This document shows positions 42,409 to 50,564 of a stretch of 64,000 nucleotides of DNA, piece by piece; within the stretch, counting starts at the first letter, position 1; every line of letters begins with the position of its first letter. The notes under the pieces are model-generated. The model did no database searches. It was not told where the DNA came from and worked only from the letters and a program-made list of their open reading frames with translations. The DNA is from Candidatus Nanopelagicales bacterium. GTDB lineage: Bacteria > Actinomycetota > Actinomycetes > S36-B12. A program made the position numbers and the translations under genes. The stretch spans positions 1 to 64,000 of the forward strand of contig JAQTZL010000004.1 of the NCBI GenBank assembly GCA_028687755.1. Direction: 5' to 3'.

Positions 42409-43059
42409 ATGTCATCAATGCGTGAACGAATCAAAACAAGTATTCCATGTAGCACCGAGATATATAGATATGTAATTGACCGCAATAATATGGCACCAAC
42501 ACCAAAACGTGTGAAACATCTTCTCGAAACTCAGTCTTCAATCAAATTAGATATTGGTGGTGGTGGCCCAGGCCGTCATGGGTTCACAAGCATTGATGTG
42601 ACGCAGGATTGTGACCTCTACTGGGATTTGCGCCGAGGAATCCCATTTCCCAATGGATCCGTCGACGTTGTGTATTCCTCGCACCTATTTGAGCACCTCA
42701 CATTTGATCAAGGGCAGACGGTGTTGCAGGAATGCATGCGGGTACTTAAGCCAGGAGGAAAATTTTCAATCTCGGTTCCCAATGCACGCCTATACATAGA
42801 GGCATACATGGGATTGCGCGAACTGCCGCAAGAATTCTTAGCCTGGAAGCCAGCATTCAATGATTCAACGGCGATTGATGCAGTGAATTACATCGCCTAC
42901 ATGGGTGGCGAACATCAATACATGTTTGATATCGAAAATCTCAAGCACGTGTTAGAGCGAGCTGGCCTCATCTCAGTTACCGAGCGCACTTTTGATGCAG
43001 AGATCGATGTACCCGAGTGTGAATATGAATCTATTTATGCTGAAGGATTCAAACCGTAA
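42409..43059 (+). CDS. SAM-dependent methyltransferase (class I)
   Basis: 216 residues, Methyltransf_11 type. KLDIGGGGPGRHGFTSIDV (46-64) is the SAM loop, DVVYSSHLFEHLTFDQGQTV follows, and CMRVLKPGGKFSISVPN is the post-motif. A leader AAGGGGA precedes the ATG. It probably methylates a sugar or a glycan end made by the two preceding transferases. Its last 25 bases overlap the convergent dioxygenase gene. Confidence 0.88.
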   Translation: MSSMRERIKTSIPCSTEIYRYVIDRNNMAPTPKRVKHLLETQSSIKLDIGGGGPGRHGFTSIDVTQDCDLYWDLRRGIPFPNGSVDVVYSSHLFEHLTFDQGQTVLQECMRVLKPGGKFSISVPNARLYIEAYMGLRELPQEFLAWKPAFNDSTAIDAVNYIAYMGGEHQYMFDIENLKHVLERAGLISVTERTFDAEIDVPECEYESIYAEGFKP

Positions 43060-44051
43060 CGCTGAAGTACCCAGGGCATTTGTGCTACGCGTTCACGCGT
43101 AAGTTCTGTAGGTGTGAATTCGGGGGTTTCGTAATCCATACCGAAAAGTGATGTTGAGAATTCACTCTCTAAGGCAAGACGGTCTCCACGAAGTGGAGTT
43201 TTCCCTTTATGCAATCCGATCGTGTCGACAGCCATGATTGAGCCGGCTGGGCCACAGATCTCTGCCACGTTGTTCCATAGCCCAGCTGCCCGAACGACTT
43301 CATCAGTCTTACGACCATCACCGCGCAAAGAACGAGGGAGTTTTCGATGAGTGCCCTTGATGTACATGTGAGGGCCCGTCTCTGGGTCGACATCAGTCAA
43401 ATAAATAAAGAACTTTAAGAAGGACAAACGATCGCGATCCTGATGAAAGAGTTGTGCGTTGACATCGGCATCTTGAGCCCGCTGGCTTGTAGTCCACCAA
43501 AATGCCACTTCGTCCATCACAACTGGTTGACCAAGATACTTTTGCGAAATCAGAGCCATCACGGGATCAGTAGCAAATTCTTGAACTTCTGGGCACTGTA
43601 AGCCAGTTGCCTCATCGAAGTCATATCGGCCTACAGCTGGATTTGAACGTGGGTATGTAGCTGCTGGTGTGTTCGCGCCACGTGCAACGCAGGGTGCTTT
43701 TTCTGCAAACGCGCGAATGGCATCCGTAATGCTGTGGTCAACAACGTGATCAAAAACGTAAAAGCCGTCGCGCTGAATTGTGGCAACAGCTCGATCAGCT
43801 TCAGCTAAATCAATGAATCGGCTCGAATTACAGTCAGCGAGTTGCCAAGCCTGTGGATCATTTTCTTTGATCACACGGCGTGACACCCACTTACCAAGGC
43901 GGGGATCGATATCCATAGCTGAACGCATATTGAACTGCGTTTGCCCTGGCGTAGATCTAGGGATGGTTGCGCTCCCATTGAAGCTATGCGCTGCGGCAAC
44001 GGTTTTCGCAAGGCGCGGGAACTTGAGTGCCTTGTCGACCAATTCGCTCAT
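43035..44051 (-). CDS. PhyH-type Fe(II)/2-oxoglutarate dioxygenase
   Basis: 338 residues. The jelly-roll dioxygenase signature is visible: His203-x-Asp205 (LFHQDRD), distal His281 (IGLHKG) and Arg291 for 2-oxoglutarate (GDRLALE), typical of the phytanoyl-CoA dioxygenase family. VMDEVAFWWTTSQRAQDAD and YIKGTHRKLP fit the family. It would hydroxylate a sugar, lipid or small-molecule precursor. ATG 44049-44051 has TAGAGT 7 bases upstream; the frame is open further upstream but looks non-coding. The neighbours on the same strand are a DUF6492 protein, a methyltransferase and a DUF4910 protein. Confidence 0.88.
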   Translation of the reverse strand: MSELVDKALKFPRLAKTVAAAHSFNGSATIPRSTPGQTQFNMRSAMDIDPRLGKWVSRRVIKENDPQAWQLADCNSSRFIDLAEADRAVATIQRDGFYVFDHVVDHSITDAIRAFAEKAPCVARGANTPAATYPRSNPAVGRYDFDEATGLQCPEVQEFATDPVMALISQKYLGQPVVMDEVAFWWTTSQRAQDADVNAQLFHQDRDRLSFLKFFIYLTDVDPETGPHMYIKGTHRKLPRSLRGDGRKTDEVVRAAGLWNNVAEICGPAGSIMAVDTIGLHKGKTPLRGDRLALESEFSTSLFGMDYETPEFTPTELTRERVAQMPWVLQRYGLNPSA

Positions 44052-44058
44052 ATCCGCA

Positions 44059-44064
44059 ACTCTA
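44059..44064 (-). promoter_or_regulatory. -10 box (TAGAGT) of dioxygenase gene
   Basis: TAGAGT is 7 bases before the ATG and lies in the 37-base gap after the DUF6492 gene, so the dioxygenase can be transcribed on its own as well as by read-through. Confidence 0.45.
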
Positions 44065-44088
44065 ATCGATGGAGAGTATGTAGGAGAT

Positions 44089-45012
44089 TCAGCGTTTGAA
44101 GCGGCGCTGAGCGGTGTCCTTGAGTTTTGCCGACAAGACTCCGAGTAGCTCACCATAGGAGAGGTAACGAGCCAAGGAGTCCGGCTTGCTTGCCGAGGCA
44201 TCGACGACACCGAGATCGCGTGAATAGTTGGAGTTCACGACGATACCGAGATAGCCGCGAGCAATGTCTTTGATCGTGACGCCCCGCATTAGGTACTCAA
44301 GATGGTGACCTTCGTGGTGGAATACCTTGATCCAGGGCTCTCGAGCATGGATGGCTATCGGTTGCGCGTACTGCAGCCATATGTTGTACCAACTGAATTC
44401 ATATGGGGACTCGGCAAGCGCGTCTTTGTAATCCCAGCCGCGTGGCGCAAGAAAAGTTTCAACGAAAGAGCGCAACACCGTTGAAGAAAAAACAGTATGG
44501 CCGTGGCAGGTGCGGATGACCGAGGAATCCCACCCAATTAAATCTGCAATGTGCTGAATTTCAGTAGAGCGAGTTTTCCAATACTGGTTGTAGTAAGCAG
44601 GCTCAACTTCCAGCTCATGATCTTCAACGAGCACTGAATAAGGCGTTATCGCATCAAACATGAAATCGGCAATACGGAATTCTCGAATGAATTCAGCATC
44701 AGAGTCAACACAGAAGTAGTTGTCCGCCAATCCAAGTTCCCAGAACGCTAATTTGATGATTTCCTGATTGATGTATCCAGGGCGCATTCCATGAACTGGC
44801 TCAGTTACTAGGTGCTCAGCAAATCGAGACTCACCAAGGAATTCGATATTTTCTGAAGTAAGTGGTGCGAAGAGTTCTAAGTCGTGGTCTGGAACAACCG
44901 CGTATAAGTGCACCCCATCCGCATTGAACGTATTGAATGAGGTAACCAAACGCTGGGCATACTCAAAGTCCGCGCTGTAAGACTTTAAGAGCATTGCGAA
45001 CGGTTGAGTCAT
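44089..45012 (-). CDS. DUF6492 family protein (GT-A-like)
   Basis: 307 residues. The N-terminus AMLLKSYSADFEYAQRLVTS with LYAVVPDHDLELF is the DUF6492 pattern. NYFCVDSDAEFIREF contains a D-x-D (Asp103, Asp105), the metal site of GT-A glycosyltransferases. A WYNIWLQYAQ and FHHEGHHLEY region follows. The family is probably a glycosyltransferase but no reaction is known to me. ATG 45010-45012 lies 2 bases after the methyltransferase stop. Confidence 0.82.
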   Translation of the reverse strand: MTQPFAMLLKSYSADFEYAQRLVTSFNTFNADGVHLYAVVPDHDLELFAPLTSENIEFLGESRFAEHLVTEPVHGMRPGYINQEIIKLAFWELGLADNYFCVDSDAEFIREFRIADFMFDAITPYSVLVEDHELEVEPAYYNQYWKTRSTEIQHIADLIGWDSSVIRTCHGHTVFSSTVLRSFVETFLAPRGWDYKDALAESPYEFSWYNIWLQYAQPIAIHAREPWIKVFHHEGHHLEYLMRGVTIKDIARGYLGIVVNSNYSRDLGVVDASASKPDSLARYLSYGELLGVLSAKLKDTAQRRFKR

Positions 45013-45014
45013 GG

Positions 45015-45893
45015 TCAGGCGTTCTTTACTGCTTCGATGATGCCAGCAGAACATAGGAACATTCCGCGCCAGGTTCCTTCGTGCTCCAGAGCAATCTGAG
45101 CTTCACGGTATTCGCGTGGATCGATCTGATCAGCGAGCATTGGGTACGCAGGGTGGTAGTTGTACCAATGGAACTTCAAGTCTGAGTAGCCAAGTGAGCG
45201 AACAATCTCAGACAATTCAAAAGGATTATGGAAGCGAGCCAGGATTTCGTCGTAGCCGTCGCCAGTAGGGCGTGTGCGGACCGGTGGCTTGTTTACCTCA
45301 AGGCGAGAGTCAAGATCCGATGAGACAACTGCCTTGATCGACTCGGGGACATCAACAAGGAGTTCATCGAGAATGAATTCCTTGGTGAGACGGTTAAACG
45401 TAAACATGGAGAACATCGAATTGCGGAACTGCAAAATTAATTGACCGCCAGGTCGCAGAAATGAATCCATGCCTTGCACAAAAGCGAGGTCATCACTGAC
45501 GTGTGGAATTACGCCGAGAGCCATGACCGAATCAAATTCTCCACGCAGTTCGCGTTCAGCGGCAAGTGCATTCGCATCTTGCGCATCAAGCCAGGTGATT
45601 TGTGAACCTTCGAGGCCACGAGCCTCCATATTCCCACGTGCCACCTTGACCATCTCCGGTGAAATGTCATTGCCAGCAACGCGTAAGCCGGTGGCACCGA
45701 TGGTCGAGAGGGGTGAAGCGTCACCCACGCCAAGTTCGTAGACCGAAGTTGAACCGAATTCGGCAAGGAGTCGCTGCACAAGTTGCAAGCGAAAGAAATT
45801 AGCTGGGTATTCCTCGTTCGTCCAGATCTTTTCTGGGTCGTATTGATCCCCATAACTCGAAGCACTGCCGTCGTAGTGCGATGCGACTGACAT
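45015..45893 (-). CDS. SAM-dependent methyltransferase (class I)
   Basis: 292 residues. VYELGVGDASPLSTIGATGL (52-71) is the SAM loop, VAGNDISPEMVKVARGNMEA holds the acidic ribose-binding residue, and FDSVMALGVIPHVSDD with FLRPGGQLILQF is the C-terminal motif. The ATG shares one base with the DUF4910 stop (TGATG). A cap or insertion of about 70 residues after the core suggests a sizeable substrate. It belongs to the DUF4910-to-dioxygenase set. Confidence 0.88.
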   Translation of the reverse strand: MSVASHYDGSASSYGDQYDPEKIWTNEEYPANFFRLQLVQRLLAEFGSTSVYELGVGDASPLSTIGATGLRVAGNDISPEMVKVARGNMEARGLEGSQITWLDAQDANALAAERELRGEFDSVMALGVIPHVSDDLAFVQGMDSFLRPGGQLILQFRNSMFSMFTFNRLTKEFILDELLVDVPESIKAVVSSDLDSRLEVNKPPVRTRPTGDGYDEILARFHNPFELSEIVRSLGYSDLKFHWYNYHPAYPMLADQIDPREYREAQIALEHEGTWRGMFLCSAGIIEAVKNA

Positions 45894-47212
45894 CAAGCGC
45901 CTTTCCTCAGATGTACTTCAGTGAGCAATCCGTGCTCAAGCAATTCTGTTGCAAGTATCTGGATTTCTTCAACAGGACGGTCCAATAGATCGGCCATGTC
46001 TTGGAGCGAATGCCGCCCGTCTGAATAACTGAGTACGTGGGTGCGCAGCAGAATTTCGCCAGCAACGGTTCGGCCATGCATGGCGTGATAGAGACCACGC
46101 TTTCCAAGCTGTGGCTCACAGTGCTCAGTTGCCTGGTAATACACAGAAGTTTCAAGTTCATGAATTACTGCAGCTACGAGATCGAAGCCTCCTTGCAAGC
46201 CCGCTGGTGTGACAAAGGTGAGGTCATCTGCGGAGGAGTGGTACTGCGGGTATGAGCCGTACTTGGTTCGCATTAATGAAATCAAAGGAAGATCGACACC
46301 AGGCGCGCAGTATTGACGTTCGTCGCTTCCTCGATCGAGATAAGAATATTCAACAGGTTGTGGTGTTTGAGCAATTGCTCGCCGTGCAATTCGATCGATA
46401 GGAAGTCCACCCAAACGCGAGGCCATATACGAGTAGTCGCCTTCGTCGCCGATGCAGGTGAGTTGCATTCCTGCGATCACATGTGATTTGAGGTGATCAA
46501 GATTGCGCGAAATATAAGTAATCGCGCCAATTGTTTCTGGGACGAACACAAAACGGTACGAGTATTTGTGTGAAGGTAGTGACATCAACCATCGAGCAAG
46601 TGCAACTGAAACAACCGGCCCTGAGAGCTCGTTGTTTGCAAGTGACGGGTGGCAGATGTAGGTGGAAATAAAGACTTCTTCTTCGAGTTCACCTGGAATC
46701 ACTAATTCGCCGTAGGTCATCGAACCCGGCTGCAGCGTGCTGTCAATGTAAGCGTGGTATTCACCTGGGAGTAGCGCCTCGCGAACCTCGTGAGGCAGAC
46801 ATAAACCCCAGACCCGGTTGTAATAACTGGTGACATAAGGAATGGCGGTTGGATGTTCAGCATCCGAATGAAGGTGTGCCTGAAGCTCATCGAGGGTGAG
46901 ATGTAGATCTACCGGATCTGAATATCCGACAACATGAACATTGCTGTTGGCAAAATCGATGATCTTGGTTCCGTCTGGGCCAATGAGGTAGGCATCGCGG
47001 ATATTCCACTCATCGGGAATGGTCCAGTCAAAGGCTCGCGTGCCACTGGGTACCTCGTGGGTGACTAAACCTGGGAGATGTTGCTTCAGCACATCGAAGG
47101 TGGCACGGACTCCGTTACCCGTCAGGCTGCGTGGGAAATTCCAGAGCTCCTGGGCCAAGGCATGCATGAATCGACCCTCGGCGAGATTCGCCACGTCGGA
47201 TTCTTCCTTCAC
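45893..47212 (-). CDS. DUF4910 aminopeptidase-like protein
   Basis: 439 residues. The middle domain resembles M28 zinc aminopeptidases: ISTYICHPSLANNELSGP with His188 and Asn/Glu positions, VFVPETIGAITYISRN with Glu226, and YPQYHSSADDL with a late His. The first 130 residues form the DUF4910 lead (LAQELWNFPRSLTGNGVRAT). The last 70 form a winged-helix-like domain (HSLQDMADLLDRPVEEIQIL). Members are found in polysaccharide and natural-product clusters; the true substrate is unknown, and a hydrolase or deacylase of an amide on a sugar is possible. GTG start with GGAG 6 bases before it. Confidence 0.85.
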   Translation of the reverse strand: MKEESDVANLAEGRFMHALAQELWNFPRSLTGNGVRATFDVLKQHLPGLVTHEVPSGTRAFDWTIPDEWNIRDAYLIGPDGTKIIDFANSNVHVVGYSDPVDLHLTLDELQAHLHSDAEHPTAIPYVTSYYNRVWGLCLPHEVREALLPGEYHAYIDSTLQPGSMTYGELVIPGELEEEVFISTYICHPSLANNELSGPVVSVALARWLMSLPSHKYSYRFVFVPETIGAITYISRNLDHLKSHVIAGMQLTCIGDEGDYSYMASRLGGLPIDRIARRAIAQTPQPVEYSYLDRGSDERQYCAPGVDLPLISLMRTKYGSYPQYHSSADDLTFVTPAGLQGGFDLVAAVIHELETSVYYQATEHCEPQLGKRGLYHAMHGRTVAGEILLRTHVLSYSDGRHSLQDMADLLDRPVEEIQILATELLEHGLLTEVHLRKGA

Positions 47213-47258
47213 GCACGCTCCAAAGCAGCAGGATAAGAATCCCTAGACTATCGGGATC

Positions 47259-48044
47259 ATGACTGACCCACGAGTGTTGCTAGTCGTGGCCACTTTGGGC
47301 CAGCGACCCGAATTTCTGCTTCAAACCCTGGAATCCATTCGGGCGCAGGAAGTGCCCGCTGACATCGTGATTGTGGCTCCCGTGAGTGAGCCAAGCGTCC
47401 TGGAGGCGGCAGAGCAGTTTGGCATACCAGTGATCGCAGATCCTGGTTCCCTGACCGGCGCAATCAACCTGGGCGCCAAGGAGCTCCAAGCCCATCACAC
47501 CTACTTCAATTGGCTTAACGACGACGACCTCTTAGAGCCAGGGTCCCTTGCGGCAACTGTTCGAGCCCTAGATGAGAACCCAGACGTTGTTGTTGCCTAT
47601 GGGGCCTGTCGCTATATCGATCCTGAAGGTCGCCAGCTCTGGGTGAGCCAAGCCGGTAAATGGGCAACTCGAATCCTTGGCTGGGGTCCTGACCTGATTC
47701 CGCAGCCGGGCATGCTGGTTCGGGCGTCGGCGTGGGAGGAAGTCGGTGGAGTCGACGAGAGCTACAAACTCGCCTTCGATCTTGACCTGCTACTCAAGTT
47801 GAAAAAGCTCGGTGCATTTGTGGACGTGCAGCAAGTTGTTTCATCCTTCCGTTGGCATCCAACTTCCCTGACTGTTGATGACCGCAATACGAATATTGCA
47901 GAGTCTGAACGTGCCAAGCGCGCTGCATTAAGCCCAATCGCACGGAAATGTAAGTGGATCTGGGAAGCGCCAGTTCGAGTTGCCACGCGATTCGCAGCAA
48001 ATGAAGTGCAGCGACGGGCAAAAAAGTTATCTGAAGGTCAATGA
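47259..48044 (+). CDS. GT2 family glycosyltransferase
   Basis: 261 residues. VLLVVATLGQRPEFLLQTLE opens the GT-A fold, and TYFNWLNDDDLLEPGSLAAT has the metal-binding Asp run near residue 90. IPQPGMLVRASAWEEVGGVD is the acceptor-side motif. ATG 47259 has TAGACT 9 bases upstream, so it is near-leaderless. It is a single plus-strand gene between two minus-strand sets, and its promoter faces that of the DUF4910 gene. Confidence 0.92.
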   Translation: MTDPRVLLVVATLGQRPEFLLQTLESIRAQEVPADIVIVAPVSEPSVLEAAEQFGIPVIADPGSLTGAINLGAKELQAHHTYFNWLNDDDLLEPGSLAATVRALDENPDVVVAYGACRYIDPEGRQLWVSQAGKWATRILGWGPDLIPQPGMLVRASAWEEVGGVDESYKLAFDLDLLLKLKKLGAFVDVQQVVSSFRWHPTSLTVDDRNTNIAESERAKRAALSPIARKCKWIWEAPVRVATRFAANEVQRRAKKLSEGQ

Positions 48045-48066
48045 GTAAGTGGAAATTCAAGAGTCG

Positions 48067-48861
48067 TTAAGACCTAAATATTTTTGACCAGAAGCCTTTA
48101 TAGATTCCGACTGCCGCAATTTGCCGAACGGTGTAAAAGTACTCGATACTTTTTCCTAGTGCGTTTAGATTAAATGTTTCCAAGCGAGCCTGATGAAATT
48201 CAATAAATGAAGCCCTCCAGTTCTCACTAGAGGTTCCACCTTCATAAAAACGCGCTATTGGAAACCCAAGCATTCGTGGACTTCTGATGAGAGTTAGCTT
48301 GAGAAACGCTGAGTAGTCGGCGGCGATCTGAAATCGTACATCGAAACCCCCAACGGCTCTCAAGTCCTCTGTTCTTGCAAACGTTCCCTGATGGGGAGCA
48401 AATTTCCCACGGGCGAACTTCGCTCGCTGTTCCGATTCGTAATCCCACTCTGGCGTCACGACGGTCGAACCATTCACTGAAACGACTTCGACTTGCCCGA
48501 TGAGCCACGTTGCTTGGCATTCAAGACTTGCATCATGAACCTGGCTCAACACGTCAGGAACCAATTCATCGCCCGCATTTAGAAAGTAGACATATGTACC
48601 CTGAACACGAGCTAAACCTGTATTCATGGCTACATAGATTCCTTGTGGTTCAACCCATGAATACGAAAACGAAAAATCCGGTGAATCAAAACCTGATGAT
48701 CCGAGTAACGCATCAACTTCATCGCGATTCGACGAACTGTCAATTACAAGGTATTCAACTCGTTTGAGTTGTTGACTTTTGAGCGAATGTAAGGTGCGAG
48801 TGAGCCCTGCGATGTCGTCTTTCACCACGGTAACAACGCTGAGCCAAGGCTGGTCAGTCAT
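48067..48861 (-). CDS. GT2 family glycosyltransferase
   Basis: 264 residues. LSVVTVVKDDIAGLTRTLHS opens the fold, VEYLVIDSSSNRDEV binds the nucleotide, and IYVAMNTGLARVQGTYVYFL with NAGDEL is the metal region of the WcaA-like GT2 group. ATG 48859-48861 is chosen: it is 4 bases after the TylF-type gene stop, and the upstream extension is a shadow of that gene. Codon use looks more A/T-rich than in the first half of the window. Confidence 0.92.
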   Translation of the reverse strand: MTDQPWLSVVTVVKDDIAGLTRTLHSLKSQQLKRVEYLVIDSSSNRDEVDALLGSSGFDSPDFSFSYSWVEPQGIYVAMNTGLARVQGTYVYFLNAGDELVPDVLSQVHDASLECQATWLIGQVEVVSVNGSTVVTPEWDYESEQRAKFARGKFAPHQGTFARTEDLRAVGGFDVRFQIAADYSAFLKLTLIRSPRMLGFPIARFYEGGTSSENWRASFIEFHQARLETFNLNALGKSIEYFYTVRQIAAVGIYKGFWSKIFRS

Positions 48862-48865
48862 GTAT

Positions 48866-49636
48866 TCAGCCGTTCTTAATGAACACGCGGCCTGAGTAGT
48901 CAATTGGATGCATATATGGCCGATGTCCAAGCGCGGCGAAGTACTCGTCTACCGCAGTTCGAGCCCCTTGCCAGTGGCCGTAATCGTCGAGAATGCACAC
49001 ACCACCTGGAACAAGGCGCGGGTAGAGAACTTCTAGACCAATGCGAGTTGATTCGTACCAGTCAGTATCAAGGCGTAGCAGAGCAATTTTTTCAGGAACA
49101 GATGTTTTCAATGTTTCTGCAACGTCACCTTCAATAAATTGAAAGTTCGAGAATGGGTAACCAGTGATGCGCACATTTGCCTCGACATCTGCGCGGCCAG
49201 CAACGCACCACACATTGTTTCCGTCGCCAACATCGGTTGTTGAAAGCATTTCTGTGGCGGTTACTCCTGTGCCTGCTTCAACGTCGAATTCTGTCGGTTC
49301 GGTCATGCCGGCGTAGGTGTCATAGAGCCAGAATTTGCGATCATTCACGCCAAGGCGGCCGAGTTCCTTGGCCATGGCCATCACGCTGCCACCTCGCCAG
49401 ACACCACATTCAACAAAGTCGCCGGGCAACCCTGCATCGGTCACATAACGAACCGCACCAATCAAACTCCACAGGCGTTCAGCGCTGGTCATGGTGAAGG
49501 GGCGAAGGGATGCAATGAGTTCCGCGTCAGCAGGAGTGGCCTCAACTGGCAGCCGAGTGCCAGCGTTGCTCACCCGGGAGATTTGGAGGCCAAAGCGACG
49601 AGCAACTGAATCGACAACCCGCTCGTAACTTTTCAT
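48866..49636 (-). CDS. TylF/MycF-type sugar O-methyltransferase
   Basis: 256 residues. GDFVECGVWRGGSVMAMAKE is the SAM site. ALLRLDTDWYESTRIGLEVL and GGVCILDDYGHWQGARTAVD contain the Asp cluster that binds the metal in macrocin-type (TylF/MycF) O-methyltransferases, which methylate sugar hydroxyls. ATG 49634-49636 lies 7 bases after the preceding stop. It probably caps or decorates a sugar of the local glycan. Confidence 0.93.
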   Translation of the reverse strand: MKSYERVVDSVARRFGLQISRVSNAGTRLPVEATPADAELIASLRPFTMTSAERLWSLIGAVRYVTDAGLPGDFVECGVWRGGSVMAMAKELGRLGVNDRKFWLYDTYAGMTEPTEFDVEAGTGVTATEMLSTTDVGDGNNVWCVAGRADVEANVRITGYPFSNFQFIEGDVAETLKTSVPEKIALLRLDTDWYESTRIGLEVLYPRLVPGGVCILDDYGHWQGARTAVDEYFAALGHRPYMHPIDYSGRVFIKNG

Positions 49637-49643
49637 TGGCAAA

Positions 49644-50516
49644 TCATCCCATCTCGTGCATTGACATCTGCACGATTGGGGCCGGTTCGACCTGAAGACA
49701 ATCGCCTGCCTTGATTTTCCCATTCGCGTAGAGAGCCATCAGGGCTGCATTCAATTTGAAATCAATGGGGATGACGGGCTCAAGAGGAAGTAGCTCGAAC
49801 TGTGAGACAACTTCATCGAGGAATTCTCTCCGATACACAATCGCGCACACCGTGTTGGATATTGGCCGAGATGCCGACTGAATCGTGCGAATCGCGCCGC
49901 CTTTCCATCGCAGGGATGATGGAGTGAGCAGATGTCGAACGCCGAGTTGGGTGGCATCAAAGGAAGCAGAAATATTGGCGTAGAGCCAATCTGCTCCATC
50001 AGCAGTCAATAATGCATCGAGGCCGGCCGAGAGGTCACCGAGATCTGCGCATCCGCCATCGTCTTCGAGGATCAAGATCCACTGAGCGCCGCTAGCAAGC
50101 CCTTCCCGCCATAAATGCAGGTGGGAAAGCTCAATATTGAGTAATCGCCGTGTCGCGGCCACGGATGATGAGGCAAAACTCGATGAACGAGCGGCAAGCC
50201 CTAATTTCAGGCGACGAGCCTGGAATTCCCCAGAACGGCGAAATCGAGCGGTAATGGAGGTCGAGACACCCTCGTTGAGGTAAGTATCCCAAGTCTGCTC
50301 GAAATCCAGGCTCGCGAATGCCGAGGCACGACCCACCTCGGGGGAAAGAGGCAAAACCTCTGGAGACCAGGCATCAAGGGTATTGACCTGAATCTCAATG
50401 GATCGGCCAAGCATCTCGAGGGCTCGAGCCAGCCCAAATGCCAGCCCGCCTTCCTCCTGATTTTGGGAAAAGCGGCTGCCCAGGTGGCTCACGACACCAA
50501 TGAATAGGTCAGTCAC
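49644..50516 (-). CDS. Glycosyltransferase-like protein, family not recognised
   Basis: 290 residues. It begins LFIGVVSHLGSRFSQNQEEG, and QWILILEDDGGCADLGDLSA near residue 145 has an EDD acidic site like GT-A and GT25-like transferases. WLYANISASFDATQLG and SNTVCAIVYRREFLDEVVSQ resemble the later part of such folds. GTG 50514-50516 with GGAG upstream. It is first in the unit TylF - GT2 and shares a 48-base divergent promoter region with the ABC flippase. Confidence 0.7.
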   Translation of the reverse strand: MTDLFIGVVSHLGSRFSQNQEEGGLAFGLARALEMLGRSIEIQVNTLDAWSPEVLPLSPEVGRASAFASLDFEQTWDTYLNEGVSTSITARFRRSGEFQARRLKLGLAARSSSFASSSVAATRRLLNIELSHLHLWREGLASGAQWILILEDDGGCADLGDLSAGLDALLTADGADWLYANISASFDATQLGVRHLLTPSSLRWKGGAIRTIQSASRPISNTVCAIVYRREFLDEVVSQFELLPLEPVIPIDFKLNAALMALYANGKIKAGDCLQVEPAPIVQMSMHEMG

Positions 50517-50551
50517 AGTTCTCCAAGACCGTAGGAATACGAGGACACCGG

Positions 50552-50557
50552 TACGTT
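50552..50557 (+). promoter_or_regulatory. -10 box (TACGTT) of ABC flippase gene
   Basis: TACGTT is 7 bases before GTG 50565 and there is no Shine-Dalgarno, so the transcript is probably leaderless. Confidence 0.45.
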
Positions 50558-50564
50558 ATCCGCT

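Noticed and set aside
44052-44210. 53-codon upstream extension of the dioxygenase frame
   Set aside because: It overlaps the DUF6492 gene in another frame and lacks start signals; the leaderless ATG at 44051 is better.
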